NCBI RefSeq assembly: GCF_003149105.1
Contig: NZ_QGDS01000002.1
Location: 372,001-436,000 of the forward strand
Direction: 5' to 3'
Length of the DNA stretch: 64,000 bases
From: Faecalicatena contorta
GTDB lineage: Bacteria > Bacillota > Clostridia > Lachnospirales > Lachnospiraceae
Of the stretch, positions 61,300 to 64,000 are shown piece after piece (position 1 is the stretch's first letter; each line of letters opens with the position of its first letter). The notes under the pieces are model-generated. The model saw nothing but the letters and a program-made list of their open reading frames with translations. It made no database searches and was not told the origin of the DNA. Both the position numbers and the translations under genes were made by a program.

Positions 61300-62763
61300 A
61301 TGATATATATAGGAATTGATTTAGGAACTTCTGCTGTAAAACTGCTGGCTATGGATGAGAACGGTATCATACAAAAGGTGGTAACAAAAGAATACCCATT
61401 GTATTTTCCATATCCGGGCTGGTCGGAACAGAATCCGGAGGACTGGTATGAGCAGACAATCCAGGGCTTGAAGGAACTGGCTGAAGCTGTAGATGCGTCT
61501 GAAATAGCCGGGATTGGAGTAGGCGGACAGATGCATGGTCTGGTAACTTTGGATTCGAAGGATCAGGTCGTACGTCCGGCTATCCTGTGGAATGATGGAC
61601 GTACCGGGAAACAAACGGAATATTTAAATGAAGTGATTGGTAAAAAGAAATTATCAGTATACACAGCTAATATTGCATTTGCCGGTTTCACCGCCCCTAA
61701 AATATTGTGGATGAAAGAAAATGAACCGGAGAATTTTGAAAAAACAGCAAAGATTATGCTGCCAAAGGATTATATTACGTATAAACTTTCCGGAACTTTC
61801 TGTACGGACTATTCAGATGCGTCGGGGATGCTGCTTCTGGATGTAAAGAACAAATGCTGGTCAAGCGAAATGCTGGATATTTGTGGTGTTAAGAGAGAAC
61901 AGCTGCCGGATTTGTTCGAGAGTTATGAGGTTGTGGGAACGATAAAAGGAGAAATGGCAGAAGTACTTGGAATACCCCAAAATGTAAAAATTGTTGCAGG
62001 TGCCGGGGATAATGCCGCAGCTGCAGTTGGTACAGGAACGGTGGGGGAAGGCCAGTGCAACATTTCTCTTGGAACAAGCGGAACCATTTTTATTTCCAGC
62101 AAAAGCTTCGGTGTAGATGAGAATAATGCACTTCATTCCTTTGATCATGCAGATGGATATTATCATTTGATGGGGTGTATGTTAAGTGCAGCATCCTGCA
62201 ATAAATGGTGGATGGATGAGATTTTAAAGACGAAGGAATATCAAAAGGAGCAGGACAATATACGGAAACTAGGAGAAAATAATGTATTCTTTCTGCCTTA
62301 CCTTATGGGAGAGCGCTCACCTCATAATGACCCGGATGCAAGGGCTATGTTTGTGGGTATGAGCATGGATACAACCCGGGAGGACATGACTCAGGCGGTT
62401 ATGGAAGGCGTTATATTTGGGCTGCGGGATTCTTTGGAAGTTGCAAGAAAACTGGGAATTTCTATTGCACGTACTAAAATCTGTGGTGGAGGTGCGAAAA
62501 GTTCACTTTGGAAAGAAATGACGGCAAATATTATGAATATGGAAGTGGATATAATAGAAACAGAAGAAGGGCCGGGATATGGCGGAGCAATCCTGGCAGC
62601 AGTCGGATGTGAAGCATTTGCAGATGTGGAAGATGCTGTGAAGCAGCTGGTCAGGGTTGTTGATACGGTAAAACCTGATGCCGGGCTTGTGAAAAAATAT
62701 GAGCAGAAATACCAGAAGTTCAAGGAATTCTATCCGGCAGTGAAAAAATTATTTAAGGAATAA
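61300..62763 (+). CDS. xylB: Xylulokinase
   Basis: 487 residues, FGGY family. IGIDLGTSAVKLLAMDENG, GVGGQMHGLVTLD (the MHG motif of xylulokinases), ILWNDGRTGKQTEYLN, DYSDASGMLLLDV, GAGDNAAAAVGTGTV, GERSPHNDPDARAMF and GGGAKSSLWKEM. Phosphorylates D-xylulose to xylulose 5-phosphate, which enters the pentose phosphate pathway via rpe. One base after the dehydrogenase stop. Followed by a terminator. Confidence 0.94.
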   Translation: MIYIGIDLGTSAVKLLAMDENGIIQKVVTKEYPLYFPYPGWSEQNPEDWYEQTIQGLKELAEAVDASEIAGIGVGGQMHGLVTLDSKDQVVRPAILWNDGRTGKQTEYLNEVIGKKKLSVYTANIAFAGFTAPKILWMKENEPENFEKTAKIMLPKDYITYKLSGTFCTDYSDASGMLLLDVKNKCWSSEMLDICGVKREQLPDLFESYEVVGTIKGEMAEVLGIPQNVKIVAGAGDNAAAAVGTGTVGEGQCNISLGTSGTIFISSKSFGVDENNALHSFDHADGYYHLMGCMLSAASCNKWWMDEILKTKEYQKEQDNIRKLGENNVFFLPYLMGERSPHNDPDARAMFVGMSMDTTREDMTQAVMEGVIFGLRDSLEVARKLGISIARTKICGGGAKSSLWKEMTANIMNMEVDIIETEEGPGYGGAILAAVGCEAFADVEDAVKQLVRVVDTVKPDAGLVKKYEQKYQKFKEFYPAVKKLFKE

Positions 62764-62813
62764 AATCATAACAGGATGGAATGATAAAAGTAAATTACAA
62801 GGGATAATATTTT

Positions 62814-62839
62814 GGGCAGCAAAAAAAGCTGCCCCTTTT
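62814..62839 (+). terminator. Terminator after xylB
   Basis: GGGCAGC (62814-62820), A7 loop, GCTGCCC (62828-62834), then CTTTTC. Ends the sugar/polyol operon. Confidence 0.85.
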
Positions 62840-62945
62840 CTTATGTTTGTGAAGGTGGTATAATGCTCGCACCCGGTGAGTCTTTCACGAGTTTCTCACA
62901 GGCTTGGCGTTCATGTTTATTGTACTACTAATGTCCGGTAAGATG

Positions 62946-62954
62946 TGATATAAT
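62946..62954 (+). promoter_or_regulatory. Extended -10 promoter of the M16 peptidase gene
   Basis: TG-A-TATAAT at 62946-62954, identical to the box at 710-718, about 32 bases before the ATG at 62986. Confidence 0.5.
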
Positions 62955-62985
62955 AATAAAATCGAAAAAAGAGAAGAGGTGCAAT

Positions 62986-64000
62986 ATGACGATTTTGGGT
63001 TTGGATGCATATGAAATGATGCAGGAAGCGGATTTATCTGATTTAAAATCGAAAGGTTATCTTTTGAGACATAAAAAGAGCGGTGCGCGGGTTCTGCTGA
63101 TGGAGAATGATGATAACAATAAAGTATTTTCAATTGGTTTCCGTACTCCTCCATCTGACAGTACCGGGGTGCCTCATATTATGGAACATTCTGTGTTATG
63201 TGGTTCAAAGGACTTTCCGGTTAAAGACCCATTTGTAGAATTGGTAAAGGGTTCCCTGAATACTTTTTTAAATGCAATGACTTATCCTGATAAAACGGTA
63301 TATCCGGTGGCAAGCTGTAATGATATCGATTTCCAGAACTTAATGCATGTATATATGGATGCTGTGTTTTATCCCAATATATATCAGTATGAAGAAATCT
63401 TCCGTCAGGAAGGCTGGAGTTATAAACTGGAATCACCGGATGACAGTCTGGAATATAATGGGGTTGTTTACAATGAGATGAAGGGGGCATTCTCATCTCC
63501 GGAGGGTGTGCTGGATCGTATGATTCTGAACTCTTTGTTCCCGGATACTTCTTATGCAAATGAGTCGGGAGGAGACCCGGATTTTATTCCTGAATTGACA
63601 TATGAGCAGTTTTTAGATTTTCATAGAAAGTATTATCATCCTTCCAATAGCTATATTTATCTCTATGGAAGCATGAATATGAAGGAAAAACTAAATTGGC
63701 TGGATGAAAACTACCTGAGTAAATTTGATAAGATTGAAGTGGATTCGGAGATTCAGTTTCAGAAGCCTTTTGATAAGGTGAAAGAAATTGAAATGACATA
63801 TTCTATTTCAAGCGAGGAAACAGAACTGGATAATACTTATCTTTCTTACAATAAGGTAATCGGGACAAGTCTTGATGAGAAGTTGTATCTTGCATTCCAG
63901 ATACTGGATTATGCTCTTCTGTCGGCACCTGGGGCACCACTGAAGAAAGCCCTTGTGGATGCAGGGATTGGCAAGGATATTATGGGTTCTTATGATAACG
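62986..64000 (+). CDS. M16 insulinase/presequence-protease-like peptidase, runs off right edge
   Basis: Open from ATG 62986 (GAAGAGGTG upstream) to the window end (338 codons, no stop). MTILGLDAYEMMQEADLSD start; the inverted zinc motif HIMEHSVLCGSKDFP (HxxEH) near residue 65; GSLNTFLNAMTYPDKTVYPVAS and NDIDFQNLMHVYMDAVFYP. These are hallmarks of the M16C presequence-protease subfamily (~970 residues in full), so about a third is seen. Degrades unfolded peptides in the cytoplasm or outside; the bacterial role is poorly known. Confidence 0.92.
   Translation, partial: MTILGLDAYEMMQEADLSDLKSKGYLLRHKKSGARVLLMENDDNNKVFSIGFRTPPSDSTGVPHIMEHSVLCGSKDFPVKDPFVELVKGSLNTFLNAMTYPDKTVYPVASCNDIDFQNLMHVYMDAVFYPNIYQYEEIFRQEGWSYKLESPDDSLEYNGVVYNEMKGAFSSPEGVLDRMILNSLFPDTSYANESGGDPDFIPELTYEQFLDFHRKYYHPSNSYIYLYGSMNMKEKLNWLDENYLSKFDKIEVDSEIQFQKPFDKVKEIEMTYSISSEETELDNTYLSYNKVIGTSLDEKLYLAFQILDYALLSAPGAPLKKALVDAGIGKDIMGSYDN

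Overview
The window looks like a chromosomal segment of a low-to-moderate G+C, anaerobic, Gram-positive member of the Clostridia, most likely Lachnospiraceae. This is inferred from the order of the priA-def-fmt-rsmB-rlmN-prpC-prkC-rsgA-rpe-thiN block, a one-piece pyruvate:ferredoxin oxidoreductase, a K+-dependent membrane pyrophosphatase, strong GGAGG ribosome sites, and the mix of IS66, IS256, IS110, IS3 and TniA/TniB-like elements. No rRNA, tRNA or CRISPR array was seen. The species cannot be named from sequence alone.

Positions 1-14,300 are an accessory island built of mobile-element debris. An IS66 remnant with tnpA joined to tnpC runs off the left edge. Next come a ferredoxin/F420-dehydrogenase-beta type gene of the kind found in surface-polysaccharide loci and a VanZ gene cut short by a second IS66 end. 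They are followed by a frameshifted IS3 orfB and an apparently intact transposon of the Mu/Tn7/Tn5053 type (zinc-ribbon protein, DDE transposase, ExeA/TniB-like ATPase, small protein). After that lie a miniature IS256 derivative, an IS110 element, and an IS66 whose tnpC is broken by a decayed IS256. The cargo right of these elements is defence-like: a TIR-like protein that appears to lack the segment carrying the expected catalytic glutamate, and a two-gene unit of a PD-(D/E)XK-type nuclease candidate plus an unrecognised 197-residue partner. That pair is the best candidate for an undescribed system here.

Positions 14,400-29,240 carry housekeeping and stress genes: a subtilisin-like protease, a zinc-ribbon/amphipathic-repeat protein with an lspA-like gene, NudC and a bacteriohemerythrin, then YitT, peptidase T, a butanol-type alcohol dehydrogenase and an Rpn-type nuclease. 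ClpB (with a CIRCE-like operator), DNA polymerase IV and a membrane acyltransferase close the stretch.

Positions 29,350-43,270 form a long co-directional run for the cell wall (murE), replication restart (priA), N-terminal formyl-methionine handling (def, fmt), rRNA methylation (rsmB, rlmN), Ser/Thr phosphorylation (prpC, prkC), ribosome assembly (rsgA) and metabolism (rpe, thiN). Then follow ychF, lgt, the membrane pyrophosphatase, nifJ, a CorA-type transporter, two small unknown or regulatory genes and glpK. From 55,070 to 62,763 lies a sugar/polyol system: a ROK regulator, a ribose-type ABC transporter, a zinc dehydrogenase and xylulokinase, consistent with uptake of a pentitol or related sugar, oxidation to a ketose and phosphorylation to xylulose 5-phosphate. 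An M16 presequence-protease-like gene runs off the right edge.

The intergenic spaces are rich in palindromes: two small dispersed families, a duplicated ~100-bp structured unit before rsmB, a three-hairpin leader before the YugP-like peptidase gene, and several clear terminators, including a perfect 38-bp palindrome between nifJ and the CorA-type gene.
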